DNA of 57,166 nt from an uncultured Clostridia bacterium (GCA_944389745.1 CALXNM010000009.1:1-57166); one strand, 5' to 3'. Positions 24,383 through 33,795 are shown, counted from the stretch's first letter. Translations and numbers: made by a program. Notes: a model not told the origin generated them from the letters alone.

Positions 24383-25363
24383 TTATTCATTTAGTGGATT
24401 TACTTCAACAGCATTTCTAACTTGTTCGTTGCTTACATGAGTATAAATTTCTGTAGTAGAAATGCTTTCATGTCCTAATAATTCTTGCAGTGCTCTAATA
24501 TCCACATTTCCATATTGATACATTAAAGTTGCAGCAGTATGTCTTAATTTATGAGTAGAATATTTAGAAGTATCTAATCCTGCTTTTCTTAATTCTTTTT
24601 CTACTATATATTGAACAGTTCTTTTACTAATACGTTCTTTTCTTTTACTTAAGAATAATGCTTTGTTAGAAGCCTTAGAATCGTGTTTAAGACCTTCAGT
24701 AGGCCTAACCTTAATATATTCTTGTATAGCATGTATGCAAGCCTTATTTAAGTAAATAGTTCTTTCTTTATTACCCTTACCTATAACAGTCATTTTATAT
24801 TCATCAAAATCAATATCATTTACATTTATACCTATTAACTCAGACAAACGCAATCCACAATTAAGAAATAGGGTAATAATAGCATAATCACGTTCTTTAA
24901 ACTCATCATTTTCATCCATAGTAACATTTAATAATTTCTTACTCTCATCAAGTGATAAATACTTTGGCATACGTTTATCAAGCTTTGGAGTTTCTAAATT
25001 TTGAGCAGGGTTATTATCAATTAATTTAGCCTTTTGAGATAGGTAAGAGAAGAATATACGTATAGTTGATATCTTCCTTGCACGAGTAGCTGGTTTTGCT
25101 CTTTGATTGATTGCTAAATATGATACAAAAGCATGAATATCATCTAAAGTAATCTTTTTTAATGTATCAATAGAAAAATCTTTTATATTAATATCCTTAA
25201 AATCAGTTTCTTTAGTAAGCTTAAAATGAATTTTCATAAATTTCAAAAACATATTTAAATCATAGTTATATTCCTTAACTGAATTTGGAGATTTGTTTAA
25301 AATTGTAATAGAATAATCTAAAAATGAATTCACAAATTCAGGATTTTGATCAGGATTTATCAT
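24383..25363 (-). CDS. xerC: Tyrosine recombinase of the XerC/XerD type
   Basis: The 326-residue protein has a SAM-like N-terminal core-binding domain (about 10-115) and a C-terminal catalytic domain with the full set of residues: Arg in NCGLRLSELIG, Lys in VIGKGNKERTIYL, His-x-x-Arg in HKLRHTAATLM, LLGHES and the nucleophilic Tyr in TEIYTHVS. ATG 25363 sits 9 nt after AAGGTG; the GTG at 25375 would overlap that site. No att-like repeat or cargo surrounds it, so a housekeeping chromosome-dimer role is more likely than a phage role. XerC and XerD cannot be told apart here. Confidence 0.82.
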   Translation of the reverse strand: MINPDQNPEFVNSFLDYSITILNKSPNSVKEYNYDLNMFLKFMKIHFKLTKETDFKDINIKDFSIDTLKKITLDDIHAFVSYLAINQRAKPATRARKISTIRIFFSYLSQKAKLIDNNPAQNLETPKLDKRMPKYLSLDESKKLLNVTMDENDEFKERDYAIITLFLNCGLRLSELIGINVNDIDFDEYKMTVIGKGNKERTIYLNKACIHAIQEYIKVRPTEGLKHDSKASNKALFLSKRKERISKRTVQYIVEKELRKAGLDTSKYSTHKLRHTAATLMYQYGNVDIRALQELLGHESISTTEIYTHVSNEQVRNAVEVNPLNE

Positions 25364-25578
25364 AAGTTTAATCACCTTCTAAAAAATATTTTATATTTCT
25401 AATTGCACAAAATATATTTATATATTATATCAATGAAATAAGAAATGCAAGCCTATTTAATTACTTTTTATAAGTCTAAATCTGGCAAATTCAAATAATA
25501 ACTCACTTTATGTTTTAAATGTCTTGATTTAAAATTTGAAATAAGATACTATTTAATAAAAAGAAATGGAGATTATAT

Positions 25579-26574
25579 ATGGAAAATTTAGATAAAGAAA
25601 AGTTTATACAAAATATTAAGGAAGAAGATAAAGGTTGGATGGTTCAAATGAAGCCATTTCAGCCATCAGATAGAAATAAAAATTTAGTACAAGAATTTCA
25701 AAAAGAAAGCATTAAAAATGAAATTTGTGGAATGGGATGGAATATAAAAAAGCATTTTAATACTAATAATGAAATTGAATTAAATAGTGTAAATAGAGAA
25801 TTTTTCGTAAATGCATATAATAATGAACATGGGGGAACTACTACTCCAAGAAGCTTATCACATGCATTAAATTCTTATGAAAATATAAAGAAAGGTGATT
25901 ATCTATTAACTAGATTATTTGGCTCAAATGAATGTTATATAGGTAAAGTAATAAAAAAAGCATTTTATAATCAGCATATTTATACTTTCAAAAATGCAAG
26001 TAATTATTCATGGGTAGTAAATGTGGACTGGAAACATATTGGTCATTTTTCAAATTTACCTGGTGCTCTTCGTGGTATTATGTCGGGAAGATGGAATACA
26101 ATTAAAAGAATTCCCGAAATACATTTAAACTTATTAAAAATATTATATAATGATGGAAAAGATAAAGAAAAGATGTTATTAACGAAAACAAATTTTCATT
26201 TGGTACTTGATCCTTTAGAATTAGAAGACTTAGTTTCTTTCTTTATGTCTTCTAAATATCCCGATTATCATTTAGTACCATCAAGTTGTAAAATAAATGA
26301 GCCTGAAATAGAATTTAAAATGGTAAATAAAGAAAAACAAATTACTTGTCAAGTTAAAAGTAATAAGGAAATTGATATATCTAAATATTTAAATTTACAA
26401 GATTATTATGAAAAAATCTTTTTATTCTCTGGGACAAATTATCTTAACAAAGAAGCATGTAATGATAAAATTGAAATTATTAAAAAAGATGAACTTTTTG
26501 CTTTTTTAAAAGAAAATTTTGAAGATAAAGGTTATTTTTATTACAAACTTTCCAAATATTATTATTTTAAATAA
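25579..26574 (+). CDS. Unrecognised protein with possible EVE-like N-part and PD-(D/E)XK-like C-part (331 aa)
   Basis: This orphan gene is not recognised. The N-terminal 170 residues (GWMVQMKPFQPSDRN, MGWNIKKHFN, ENIKKGDYLLTRLFGSNECY, IGKVI) resemble in layout EVE/ASCH-like small-barrel domains that read modified bases. The C-terminal part (LELEDLVSFFMSSKYPDYHL then EPEIEFKMVNKEKQITCQVK) has an E-x10-Q-x-K spacing like PD-(D/E)XK nucleases. That pairing occurs in modification-dependent restriction enzymes. Both assignments are inferences from short patterns. It stands alone behind TGGAG, with 203 nt of AT-rich sequence upstream. Confidence 0.5.
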   Translation: MENLDKEKFIQNIKEEDKGWMVQMKPFQPSDRNKNLVQEFQKESIKNEICGMGWNIKKHFNTNNEIELNSVNREFFVNAYNNEHGGTTTPRSLSHALNSYENIKKGDYLLTRLFGSNECYIGKVIKKAFYNQHIYTFKNASNYSWVVNVDWKHIGHFSNLPGALRGIMSGRWNTIKRIPEIHLNLLKILYNDGKDKEKMLLTKTNFHLVLDPLELEDLVSFFMSSKYPDYHLVPSSCKINEPEIEFKMVNKEKQITCQVKSNKEIDISKYLNLQDYYEKIFLFSGTNYLNKEACNDKIEIIKKDELFAFLKENFEDKGYFYYKLSKYYYFK

Positions 26575-26595
26575 CTAAAAGGAGATTGATATTTA

Positions 26596-27474
26596 ATGAT
26601 AGATTTGCATATACACACTAAATATTCTGATGGAGATAAAACAATAGAAGAAGTTTTACAAATGTGTGAAGAAAAAAAGTTAGAATACATTTCAATAACA
26701 GATCATAACACTTGTATGGGATATGAAGATGATGCTTTAAAGAATAATGTGATTTTTAAAGGAAAAATAATAAAAGGAGTAGAATTAAATGCAGTTTTTC
26801 AAGACAAAAACATAGAAGTATTGGGGTATAATATAAATCCAGTTATTATAAATGAATGGAGCCAGAGATATTATTCAGAAGAAAATCTAAAAAAACAACA
26901 AGAAATTTGCGGTAAAAGATTATTAGATATATGCAATAAAAAAGGACTTGTATATGATGAAAGTAAGATAGAAAAGAACATACCTGTAACAGATTTTATA
27001 GAAATATATATTTATAATGAATTAATGAAACATAAAGAAAATTATGAAAAACTAGGTGGATTTACAGAATCATTGGGTGTATTCTTCAGAAAAGGTTTAG
27101 CTAATCCTAAGAGTGATTATTTTGTAAATAGAATTGAATTTAGGCCAAAATATTCAGAGGTAATTGATGTAATTCATGGAGTTGGAGGAAAAGCCTTTTT
27201 AGCGCATCCTTTTGAATATAGATTTGACGATACTATTGGCTTTATAAATGACTTAAGAAAAAAATCGGAATTAGATGGAATAGAATGTTATCATCCATCT
27301 GCTGTTGATTACAACAAAGAAGGAATTCTAGTAGAATATGCTAAAGAGAGCAACTTGTATATTAGTGGTGGTAGCGATTTTCATGGAAATAAAAAGCCAG
27401 ATATTGAAGTTGGAATTGGTAGGGGAAACTTACATATATCTAAAGATATAATAGAAGAATGGGTAGATTTATAA
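26596..27474 (+). CDS. PHP-domain phosphoesterase (292 aa)
   Basis: The PHP metal-site motifs are clear: MIDLHIHTKYSDG (motif I), SITDHNTCMGYEDD (motif II), KGVELNA, FLAHPFEYR and the final SGGSDFHG. The protein resembles the YciV/TrpH-type phosphoesterases that act on 3',5'-nucleotides or RNA ends, but is not assignable to one substrate. AAAGGAG precedes its ATG, and it starts 21 nt after the upstream gene, so it may be co-transcribed with the EVE-like gene. Confidence 0.85.
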   Translation: MIDLHIHTKYSDGDKTIEEVLQMCEEKKLEYISITDHNTCMGYEDDALKNNVIFKGKIIKGVELNAVFQDKNIEVLGYNINPVIINEWSQRYYSEENLKKQQEICGKRLLDICNKKGLVYDESKIEKNIPVTDFIEIYIYNELMKHKENYEKLGGFTESLGVFFRKGLANPKSDYFVNRIEFRPKYSEVIDVIHGVGGKAFLAHPFEYRFDDTIGFINDLRKKSELDGIECYHPSAVDYNKEGILVEYAKESNLYISGGSDFHGNKKPDIEVGIGRGNLHISKDIIEEWVDL

Positions 27475-27500
27475 TTTTTGCCATTTTTTACACATATTTA

Positions 27501-27529
27501 TTGAAAATATTCGAAAATTGTAATACAAT
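27501..27529 (+). promoter_or_regulatory. Promoter of the zinc-ribbon membrane protein
   Basis: TTGAAA (27501-27506) and TACAAT (27524-27529) with a 17-nt spacer lie 48 nt before the start codon. Confidence 0.6.
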
Positions 27530-27576
27530 TTATTTGCTGAAAGTAAAGCTTTTATATTGTAATAGGGGGATTAATT

Positions 27577-28644
27577 ATGGAAGAAAAAGATAATTTAGAT
27601 AATGTACAAGGAAATGTACCAGCAGAAAATGAAGTAAACAAAGAAAGTGAACATGAAATACAAACCTCTGGAATACAAGAAGAGCAACCAGTTGTAAAGC
27701 CAGAAATAAAAAAATGCCTTAATTGTGGAGCAGAATTAAAACCTGATGAAGATTTTTGTCCAAAATGTGGTACTAAATATGGACAAACCAAAAAGATAAT
27801 ATGTCCAAATTGTCACAATGAAGTAGAATTCGGAATGAAATTTTGTGGTAAATGTGGAGCAAAAATTGATTTAAAGGCATCAGAAAGAATAGATTATGTT
27901 AAAAATAATTTCACAAAAAAGAATATGGGAAAAAAGATTTTAATAATATTAATTATAATTGTTGCATTGATTCTTGTTGGTATTATTGGAAAAAATATCT
28001 ATAGTGCACTTAGTGTTTCTGTTGATGAATTAATATCACAAGAAAAATATGAAGATGCTTATAAAAAAGCAAAAACAGATGAAGAAAAAAATAATGTGCT
28101 TAATGTGATGATGCAAAAAGGAAAATTCCAAGAAGCATACAACTTATCAAATAATGAAAATGTAACTTTAACAAACGAATTAGCTTATTATTGTAATGAA
28201 ATAAGCGAAGGATTAAAGGATCCAACTTCATTTTCATTAAGAGAAGTATATTTCGATAGAGAAGCTCAACAAATAGTTTTTGTTGTTAATGGTACTAATA
28301 GCTATGGTGGAACAGTAGTTGGTTATTGGTATTATACATATAATTCAACTGATGAAAGATACAAATTATTTACTTATATATCAGATTTAGATGAGGAATC
28401 AACTTATAGTTGGGATACAAGCACTGAAAGATTAGAAAAAGCTATAGATAATATAGCTAGAACAAGAATTAAATCTATAATGTCTGATGATAATAATAAA
28501 ATAGATAATCAAGTCATAGATAATATTAATACATTATTTAAAAGTGAAACTTTAAATAATGTAGAATTTCCTAATTATGCTACAATTAATGATTCTGATT
28601 TAAACTCTGAAATATCTTCTGAGGAAAATTCAATAAGTATTTAA
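27577..28644 (+). CDS. Double zinc-ribbon single-pass membrane protein (355 aa)
   Basis: An acidic N-terminus is followed by two zinc ribbons (CLNCGAELKPDEDFCPKCG and CPNCHNEVEFGMKFCGKCG, about residues 48-95), a membrane helix (about 122-143, ILIILIIIVALILVGIIG) and an extracytoplasmic domain of about 210 residues. This cytoplasmic ribbon plus single helix plus outer domain plan is common in Clostridia but not tied to a known function. GGGGG lies before the ATG, with a good promoter upstream. It is likely monocistronic. Confidence 0.75.
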   Translation: MEEKDNLDNVQGNVPAENEVNKESEHEIQTSGIQEEQPVVKPEIKKCLNCGAELKPDEDFCPKCGTKYGQTKKIICPNCHNEVEFGMKFCGKCGAKIDLKASERIDYVKNNFTKKNMGKKILIILIIIVALILVGIIGKNIYSALSVSVDELISQEKYEDAYKKAKTDEEKNNVLNVMMQKGKFQEAYNLSNNENVTLTNELAYYCNEISEGLKDPTSFSLREVYFDREAQQIVFVVNGTNSYGGTVVGYWYYTYNSTDERYKLFTYISDLDEESTYSWDTSTERLEKAIDNIARTRIKSIMSDDNNKIDNQVIDNINTLFKSETLNNVEFPNYATINDSDLNSEISSEENSISI

Positions 28645-28719
28645 TATTTTAGAGAAAATTTCGCCCTTTTATCTAGTCAAAAACAAAACATAGAAGAATA
28701 AAAAAAAGGTGATTAAAGA

Positions 28720-29385
28720 ATGAAAATAAGTGATTTGAATTCAGAATATGATAAATTACAACAAGAATATGGAGCTAAAGAATTAACATCTATATATAAT
28801 GGTGGGTGTACAAATAATCCAGATATTTGTTTTGTGTTTATGAATCCAACTGGAAGGAATATTGCGTCTAGCCCTAATTGGAAAGGTAGAAGATCACCAT
28901 GGATAGGGACTAAAAATATATGGAAATTATTTTATAGAATTGGATTACTTGATGAAAAAATATATGAAGAAATTCAAAGAAAAAAACCACATGAATGGGA
29001 TGAAAAATTTGCTGACTTAGTATATGATGATGTAGAACAGCATAAATATTTTATAACTAATCTTGGGAAATGCACTCAAGTTGATGCAAGAGTATTGCCA
29101 AATTCAGTTTATAGCCAATATCTTGATTTATTATGCAATGAAATTGAAATAATTAATCCTAAGATAATTATAACTCTTGGAAACCAAGTTAGCTCTATTA
29201 TATTAAATAAAAATATATCAGTATCACAATGTAGAAAGCAAAGTTTTCCAAGAAATATTGCAGGAAAGAATTATAGCGTATATCCCGTTTATTATCCTAT
29301 TGGAAATGGAATGATGAATATAGATAAAGCAATAGAAGATTTAAATTACATTATAAGAACAAATTTTAAAAGTCAAAAAGAATAA
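28720..29385 (+). CDS. Uracil-DNA glycosylase superfamily protein (221 aa)
   Basis: The fold markers of the UDG superfamily are seen: ICFVFMNPTGRNIASSPNWK (motif 1 region), FITNLGKCTQVDARVLPNSV, NPKIIITLGNQVSS, and PVYYPIGNGMMN in place of the usual HPS motif. It probably excises damaged bases or belongs to a related nucleic-acid-binding branch. The catalytic Asp/His set differs from classical Ung, so activity is uncertain. Its stop codon lies within the 32-bp direct repeat that also occurs at 30724. Confidence 0.75.
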   Translation: MKISDLNSEYDKLQQEYGAKELTSIYNGGCTNNPDICFVFMNPTGRNIASSPNWKGRRSPWIGTKNIWKLFYRIGLLDEKIYEEIQRKKPHEWDEKFADLVYDDVEQHKYFITNLGKCTQVDARVLPNSVYSQYLDLLCNEIEIINPKIIITLGNQVSSIILNKNISVSQCRKQSFPRNIAGKNYSVYPVYYPIGNGMMNIDKAIEDLNYIIRTNFKSQKE

Positions 29386-29408
29386 TAAGTTAATAATATA
29401 AATGAAAT
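29377..29408 (+). repeat. 32-bp direct repeat, left copy
   Basis: Bases 29377-29408 are identical to 30724-30755 (beginning AAAGAATAATAAGTTAATAA). This copy includes the last two codons and the stop of the UDG-like gene and the first codons of the RhuM remnant. The two copies bound a 1.3-kb segment. Confidence 0.8.
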
Positions 29409-30072
29409 TATTTTATTTGAAAGCCAAGGAGTAAAGTTAGAAGTAAACCTAAAAGATGAAACAGTTTGGCTTACACAGAAACAAATGGCAGAATTGTTTG
29501 ATAAAGATAGAAGAACAATTACAAGGCATATTCAAAATATTTATAAAGATGGAGAGTTAGATGAAAATGCAGTATGCTCATTTTTTGAGCATACTGCCGA
29601 AGATGGTAAAAAATATAAAGTTCAATATTATAATCTTGATATGATTATATCTGTTGGATATCGTGTAAAATCAAAAAATGGTATTTTATTCAGAAAATGG
29701 GCAACTAAAGTTTTAAAAGATTATATGCTAAAAGGTTATGCTGTTAATCAAAAAAGATTAGAATATTTAGAGAAAACAGTAAAATTAATTGATATTGCTA
29801 ATAGAATTGATGACAGACTAGAAGGCTCTGATGCAAAAGAAATATTAAAAGTAATTGGCGAATATTCAAAAGCTTTAGATTTACTAGATGATTATGACCA
29901 TGGAGCACTAAAGAAGATAAAAGGAAATATTGATGAAAGAAAAATAAAGTATGAGGATTGTATAAATATTATAAATAAATTAAGATTTAATGAAGAAAGT
30001 TCTCTGTTTGCAGTAGAAAGAGATAGAGGTTTAGAATCAATAATAGGTAATATATATCAAAGTCTTAAATAA
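29389..30072 (+). pseudogene. Truncated RhuM-Fic family gene
   Basis: The frame from 29389 reads NEIILFESQGVKLEVNLKDE then TVWLTQKQMAELFDKDRRTI, the conserved start of the RhuM family, but no ATG, GTG or TTG precedes it; the first ATG (29485) lies after the conserved N-terminus. The frame continues through LRFNEESSLFAVERDRGLES and IIGNIYQSLK and stops where related proteins enter the Fic domain (HPFxDGNKR), which is missing. Nothing like it was seen just downstream. So both ends are damaged, and the AMP-transferring Fic part is lost. It lies between identical 32-bp repeats, suggesting insertion or duplication. Confidence 0.75.
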
Positions 30073-30723
30073 TGAGTAAATAAAAATTAAGAGCTCTGCA
30101 ATCTAGTAGGGAGTGGGGGAATAGCCATTTTTATATAAGGTTTTGATTCTTTATACATATTTATTGAAAATGTATAAAATTTGTAGATTAGTTTGAAATA
30201 CAACATAATTTTTAAGCAATTTTAATTATTGAAATGTAAAATTAATCATTCATTATATAAATTTTGATTTTAACGAAATTTCATTTGAAGTTTTATATAG
30301 GTCAATTAATATAATTTATGTTTTTATTTTTTTGATTGATAAATTACTTGTTTATATTTATTTATATTTAAGACTGAATATTGATTTTAGAAAATTATTA
30401 TTAAAAAAGTAAATTTTTCTGAAGAAATTACTGTTACATATAAATATATAGAAAAGCCTAAAAATAGCCAAAAAAGTGACGCACGAGAATCGATTCTAAG
30501 GCGTTTTATTTTTTTAGACGTATAGTTTTATGTCTGCGAAATGGGCTAAATAAGGAGTTTTAGCGATTTTGTCAGATTCTTGGTAATTAGATAAAAATTT
30601 CTTAATAAATATTAAAAATTTATAAAAAATAAATATAATATAAACAAAATATATAAAGTACAAATAATTATATAAGATTAAAATTAAAAAGCTTTAAAAT
30701 CCATTTTAAGAGGTTGTAATTAT

Positions 30724-30755
30724 AAAGAATAATAAGTTAATAATATAAATGAAAT
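30724..30755 (+). repeat. 32-bp direct repeat, right copy
   Basis: This copy is identical to 29377-29408, but here lies in non-coding sequence and is followed by AAAAC instead of TATTTTA. Confidence 0.8.
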
Positions 30756-30873
30756 AAAACATAAACAGAATAAATACATAGATGTAATTATATAAATAAT
30801 AGCTCTAAAAAAGCTTATAAGCCAGGAGTAGTAAAAAGTTCCGGGTAGGACCCGTATATAGTTTTTCTCCTAT

Positions 30874-30911
30874 CTCTTATTGCGCAAAACTTTGATTTTG
30901 TGCAATAAGAG
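30874..30911. other. Long hairpin of unknown role
   Basis: CTCTTATTGCGCAAAA (30874-30889) pairs with TTTTGTGCAATAAGAG (30896-30911) at 15 of 16 positions, the exception being a G-T pair, with loop CTTTGA. No T tract follows. It could be part of a small RNA or a protein-binding dyad; the sequence alone does not decide. Confidence 0.5.
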
Positions 30912-31008
30912 GTAACATTTCTTGACTATCAATATACCATACTCCCCTCTGTTTGTAAATAAAATTTTTTTAATTTCATTTTTTCTTTAATAATTAAATA
31001 ATAATAAA

Positions 31009-31056
31009 AAATAATCAAGTCTCTTATTCATTTTAGAAACTTGATTATTTTATTTT
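31009..31056. terminator. Bidirectional-type terminator after rho
   Basis: ATAATCAAGT (31011-31020) pairs with ACTTGATTAT (31039-31048) around a loop of 18 nt. T-rich tracts occur on both strands beyond the stem. It lies just past the rho stop on the minus strand. Confidence 0.65.
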
Positions 31057-31109
31057 TTCTATTTAATTGTTTTATTATTTTTTATTTAGTATTTTATCTG
31101 TTAATTTAC

Positions 31110-32450
31110 TTATTTACTTATATTTAAAAATTTGGATATTTTATTTAAAAATTCTTCATTACTTTTTGTTGCCATCATTTGTTCAATTAATTGTTCTGTA
31201 ACTTCAACAACTGATCTTGATGACATTGCTTTTCTTAAAGCAAATACTACTTCTAATTCTTTTGGTGAAAGTAATAGCTCTTCCCTTCTAGTACCAGATT
31301 TATTTATATCTATTGCTGGGAATATTCTTTTTTCTGATAATCCTCTATCTAGGTGTACTTCCATATTACCTGTTCCTTTAAATTCTTCAAATATTACGTC
31401 ATCCATTCTACTTCCTGTCTCAATTAATGCTGTGGCTAGTATTGTTAAGCTTCCTCCATTTTCAATGTTTCTTGCTGCACCAAAGAATTTTTTTGGCTTA
31501 TGTAATGCACTTGGATCTAAACCTCCGGATAAGGTTCTGCCAGATGATGGCATTACTAAGTTATATGCTCTTGCAAGTCTAGTAATACTGTCTAATAATA
31601 TTACTACATCTTTATTTTGCTCTGTTAATCTTTTAGCTCTTTCTAAAACCATTTCTGCAACTTTTACATGGTGTTCTGGTAATTCATCAAATGTAGAGAA
31701 AATAACGTCTCCATTTATTGAACGACGCATATCTGTAACTTCTTCTGGTCTTTCGTCTATTAGAAGTACAATTAATTCTATTTCTGGATTATTTATAGTT
31801 ATTGAGTTTGCAATTTTCTTTAATAATGTTGTTTTTCCAACTTTTGGTGGAGCTACAATCATTCCTCTTTGCCCTTTCCCTATTGGTGACATTAAATCAA
31901 TAATTCTCATTGCATATTCATTAGGAGCTGTTTCTAGATGAATTCTTTCATTAGGATATATAGGTGTTAGGTCATCAAATTTTCTTCTTTTATATGCCAT
32001 TTCAGGAGCTTCATCATTTACTTCACCAACATATATAAGTGCTGGGAATTTTTCTTCTTCTTTTGGCATTCTTGCAATACCCTTTACCTTGTCACCATTA
32101 TCTAATTTAAATCTTCTAATTTGAACAGGTGAAATATATACATCTTTTGATGTTGATAAATAATTTTCTCCTCTTAAGAATCCATATCCATCTGGCAATA
32201 CTTCTAATACACCTTCTACTATTTTATCATCATCGTTTGTTAATTTATAAGTGCTTTCATGTGAAGTATCACCTGTTTGCTCAACATGTTCAATATGCTC
32301 ATTTTTATCATTATTTGAACTTTCTTCTTTATCATTTTCTTCATTTAATAATTTAATTAATTCATCCTTTTTTAGTTTTGATACATTTTTTGCGCCTTTT
32401 TCTCTAGCCATTTGGCGTAATTCAACTAAAGTATATTTTTCTAATTCCAT
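31110..32450 (-). CDS. rho: Transcription termination factor Rho
   Basis: The 446-residue protein has the Rho N-terminal SAP-like helical domain (1-36, [20 protein letters not shown]), an acidic insert, an RNA-binding cold-shock-like domain (about 78-150, [19 protein letters not shown]), and a RecA-type ATPase with Walker [12 protein letters not shown] near 200, Walker [17 protein letters not shown] and the Q/R-loop region. It is a hexameric RNA translocase that ends untranslated transcripts. GGGGG precedes the ATG. It is probably monocistronic. Confidence 0.97.
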   Translation of the reverse strand: MELEKYTLVELRQMAREKGAKNVSKLKKDELIKLLNEENDKEESSNNDKNEHIEHVEQTGDTSHESTYKLTNDDDKIVEGVLEVLPDGYGFLRGENYLSTSKDVYISPVQIRRFKLDNGDKVKGIARMPKEEEKFPALIYVGEVNDEAPEMAYKRRKFDDLTPIYPNERIHLETAPNEYAMRIIDLMSPIGKGQRGMIVAPPKVGKTTLLKKIANSITINNPEIELIVLLIDERPEEVTDMRRSINGDVIFSTFDELPEHHVKVAEMVLERAKRLTEQNKDVVILLDSITRLARAYNLVMPSSGRTLSGGLDPSALHKPKKFFGAARNIENGGSLTILATALIETGSRMDDVIFEEFKGTGNMEVHLDRGLSEKRIFPAIDINKSGTRREELLLSPKELEVVFALRKAMSSRSVVEVTEQLIEQMMATKSNEEFLNKISKFLNISK

Positions 32451-32600
32451 ATAAGACCCCCTATAAATTTATTAAAAAAATTTTAATTTTTAGATTAATT
32501 GTTAGCTGCTTACTATTTTAACACAATAAAACATAATATAAGAATTTTCTATTTTTTTTTAACGGTTATTCTTTGGATAATTAAGAAATAAATAAATTTG

Positions 32601-32640
32601 AAAAAAACAAATTATGAGGCATAATAAAATATGCCCCTTA
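32601..32640 (-). terminator. Terminator of the yabP-yabQ-divIC operon
   Basis: GAGGCATA (32616-32623) pairs with TATGCCCC (32630-32637) with one mismatch; on the minus strand the stem runs into TTTGTTTTTTT. It follows the divIC stop. Confidence 0.6.
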
Positions 32641-32647
32641 ATATATT

Positions 32648-32929
32648 CTAATTTTCGACATCAATATATACTCTTTCATTAGGATAATACATGTCCAATT
32701 TTTCACGAGCAATTTGCTCTATATATTCATCTGAATTTATATTATCTTTCATTTCTTGAAGTTCTTGATTTTTTTCCTGTGCCATTTCTATGTCATCATT
32801 ATATGTATTTTTCATATTAGCATAAGAATTTAATGTTCTTTGTTGAGAAATTAAAGTATATATAAAATATATTAAAAATGCTATTATTAATAATTTTTTA
32901 AATATGTTTTTTCTTTTTATGTTTTTCAT
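32648..32929 (-). CDS. divIC: Septum formation initiator, DivIC/FtsB-like
   Basis: This 93-residue protein has a basic cytoplasmic N-terminus, one membrane helix (about 12-27, LLIIAFLIYFIYTLIS), a coiled coil (about 35-62) and the typical end EYIEQIAREKLDMYYPNERV. DivIC joins FtsL and DivIB in the division-site complex. Its position after yabP and yabQ is the B. subtilis order, which supports the assignment despite the short sequence. Confidence 0.85.
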   Translation of the reverse strand: MKNIKRKNIFKKLLIIAFLIYFIYTLISQQRTLNSYANMKNTYNDDIEMAQEKNQELQEMKDNINSDEYIEQIAREKLDMYYPNERVYIDVEN

Positions 32930-32992
32930 ATGTATATATCACTCCAGAATTAATCTATTTATATTTTTCTACATTTTTCCAAAAAATCCTTC

Positions 32993-33466
32993 TTATTTGT
33001 TAAAATTTGTTAAATTTTTTGCTTGTTTCTCTTTTTTTGCAGAATTTTTTATATTTTTTAATATTATTTTATCGAATATTTTACTTAACTTTCTTGCTAT
33101 GGTTTTTAATAGCCCTAAAAATTTTTTTGATAATTTAATAATTGGATTAATAATTATTATTTTTAATAGTAAAAGAATCTTTGTAGAAATACATATAAAA
33201 TATTTACTTAAACTAATAAGATATATGATTATTCCTAAGGTAATTCCTACAAACATATATCCACGTATTTCTCCACCATTTATTATAAATATGCTAATTA
33301 AGAGAATTATTGCAGATATTAATAAGAATAAAATATCATGAATGTATGTTATTATATCTGATGTTTTAAAACATTTTCTTAAAATTCTAAATATATCAAA
33401 TAATATTCCTATTACTCCACCTGTAAGTATAAAAAACAAAAATTTAGATACTTCACTCAAGACCAA
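32993..33466 (-). CDS. yabQ: Spore cortex biosynthesis protein YabQ
   Basis: The 157-residue membrane protein begins MVLSEVSKFLFFILTGGVIG and has several hydrophobic helices in the first 90 residues (IGILFDIFRILRK, LLISAIILLISIFII, YMFVGITLGIIIYLI), then a Lys-rich cytoplasmic tail. This is the YabQ pattern; YabQ localises to forespore membranes and is needed for cortex peptidoglycan. It lies between yabP (20 nt upstream) and divIC (63 nt downstream) as in Bacillus. Confidence 0.85.
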   Translation of the reverse strand: MVLSEVSKFLFFILTGGVIGILFDIFRILRKCFKTSDIITYIHDILFLLISAIILLISIFIINGGEIRGYMFVGITLGIIIYLISLSKYFICISTKILLLLKIIIINPIIKLSKKFLGLLKTIARKLSKIFDKIILKNIKNSAKKEKQAKNLTNFNK

Positions 33467-33486
33467 ACTTTTTACTCCCCTTCTCC

Positions 33487-33795
33487 CTATCTAAATAATT
33501 TATTTAAAAAACCACCTTGATTTTTTCTTTCCATATCTTTTTCACTATATCCAAGATTAAATATTTCTCCATCTATTATTACATCTGATGTATCTAAGCT
33601 TAATTTATTTATTCTTAAATTTTCTCCTTTTACTGTTAATAAGCCTAATTCTGTTTCTAGTATTACTATTTGATCATCAAAACTTAGTACGTCTAAAACA
33701 CCTGATATACTTAATTTTTCTCTATTTTCCAAGACAATATTTTGTACAGTATTTACATTTTGAGAATTATTATTTTTTCTCTCATCAATAGTCAT
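33487..33795 (-). CDS. yabP: Sporulation protein YabP
   Basis: The 102-residue protein contains the YabP/YqfC core (NIVLENREKLSISGVLDVLS then FDDQIVILETELGLLTVKGE and LRINKLSLDTSDVIIDGEIF) with an extra Asn-rich N-terminus and a basic tail. It forms a cortex-assembly unit with YabQ in the mother cell. GGAGGA precedes the ATG. It heads the yabP-yabQ-divIC unit. Confidence 0.88.
   Translation of the reverse strand: MTIDERKNNNSQNVNTVQNIVLENREKLSISGVLDVLSFDDQIVILETELGLLTVKGENLRINKLSLDTSDVIIDGEIFNLGYSEKDMERKNQGGFLNKLFR

Larger units (their letters stand above)
30073..31008. other. Long AT-rich gene-free stretch with hairpins and a repeat copy
   Basis: No coding frame with a plausible ribosome site was found. 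The stretch holds a dyad at 30479-30504 (ACGC with GCGT around AGAATCGATTCT) followed by TTTTATTTTTTT, the right copy of the 32-bp repeat at 30724-30755, a small GC hairpin near 30841-30855 (CGGGT with ACCCG) and a 16-bp hairpin at 30874-30911. It may be the decayed right part of the RhuM insertion. Confidence 0.5.

Noticed and set aside
24383-25363. XerC/D-type recombinase as the integrase of a second mobile element
   Set aside because: No cargo, no att-like repeat and no disrupted gene were seen around it; a housekeeping Xer role fits better.
30073-31008. A tRNA, riboswitch or small protein gene in the long gap before rho
   Set aside because: No cloverleaf, known aptamer pattern or frame with a ribosome site was seen; only hairpins and the repeat copy can be supported.
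31132-31941. A 269-codon plus-strand frame opposite rho
   Set aside because: It is the antisense shadow of rho, with no ribosome site or recognisable product.
32904-33341. A 145-codon plus-strand hydrophobic frame opposite yabQ
   Set aside because: It is the antisense shadow of the AT-rich membrane-protein gene yabQ, whose place between yabP and divIC is well supported.
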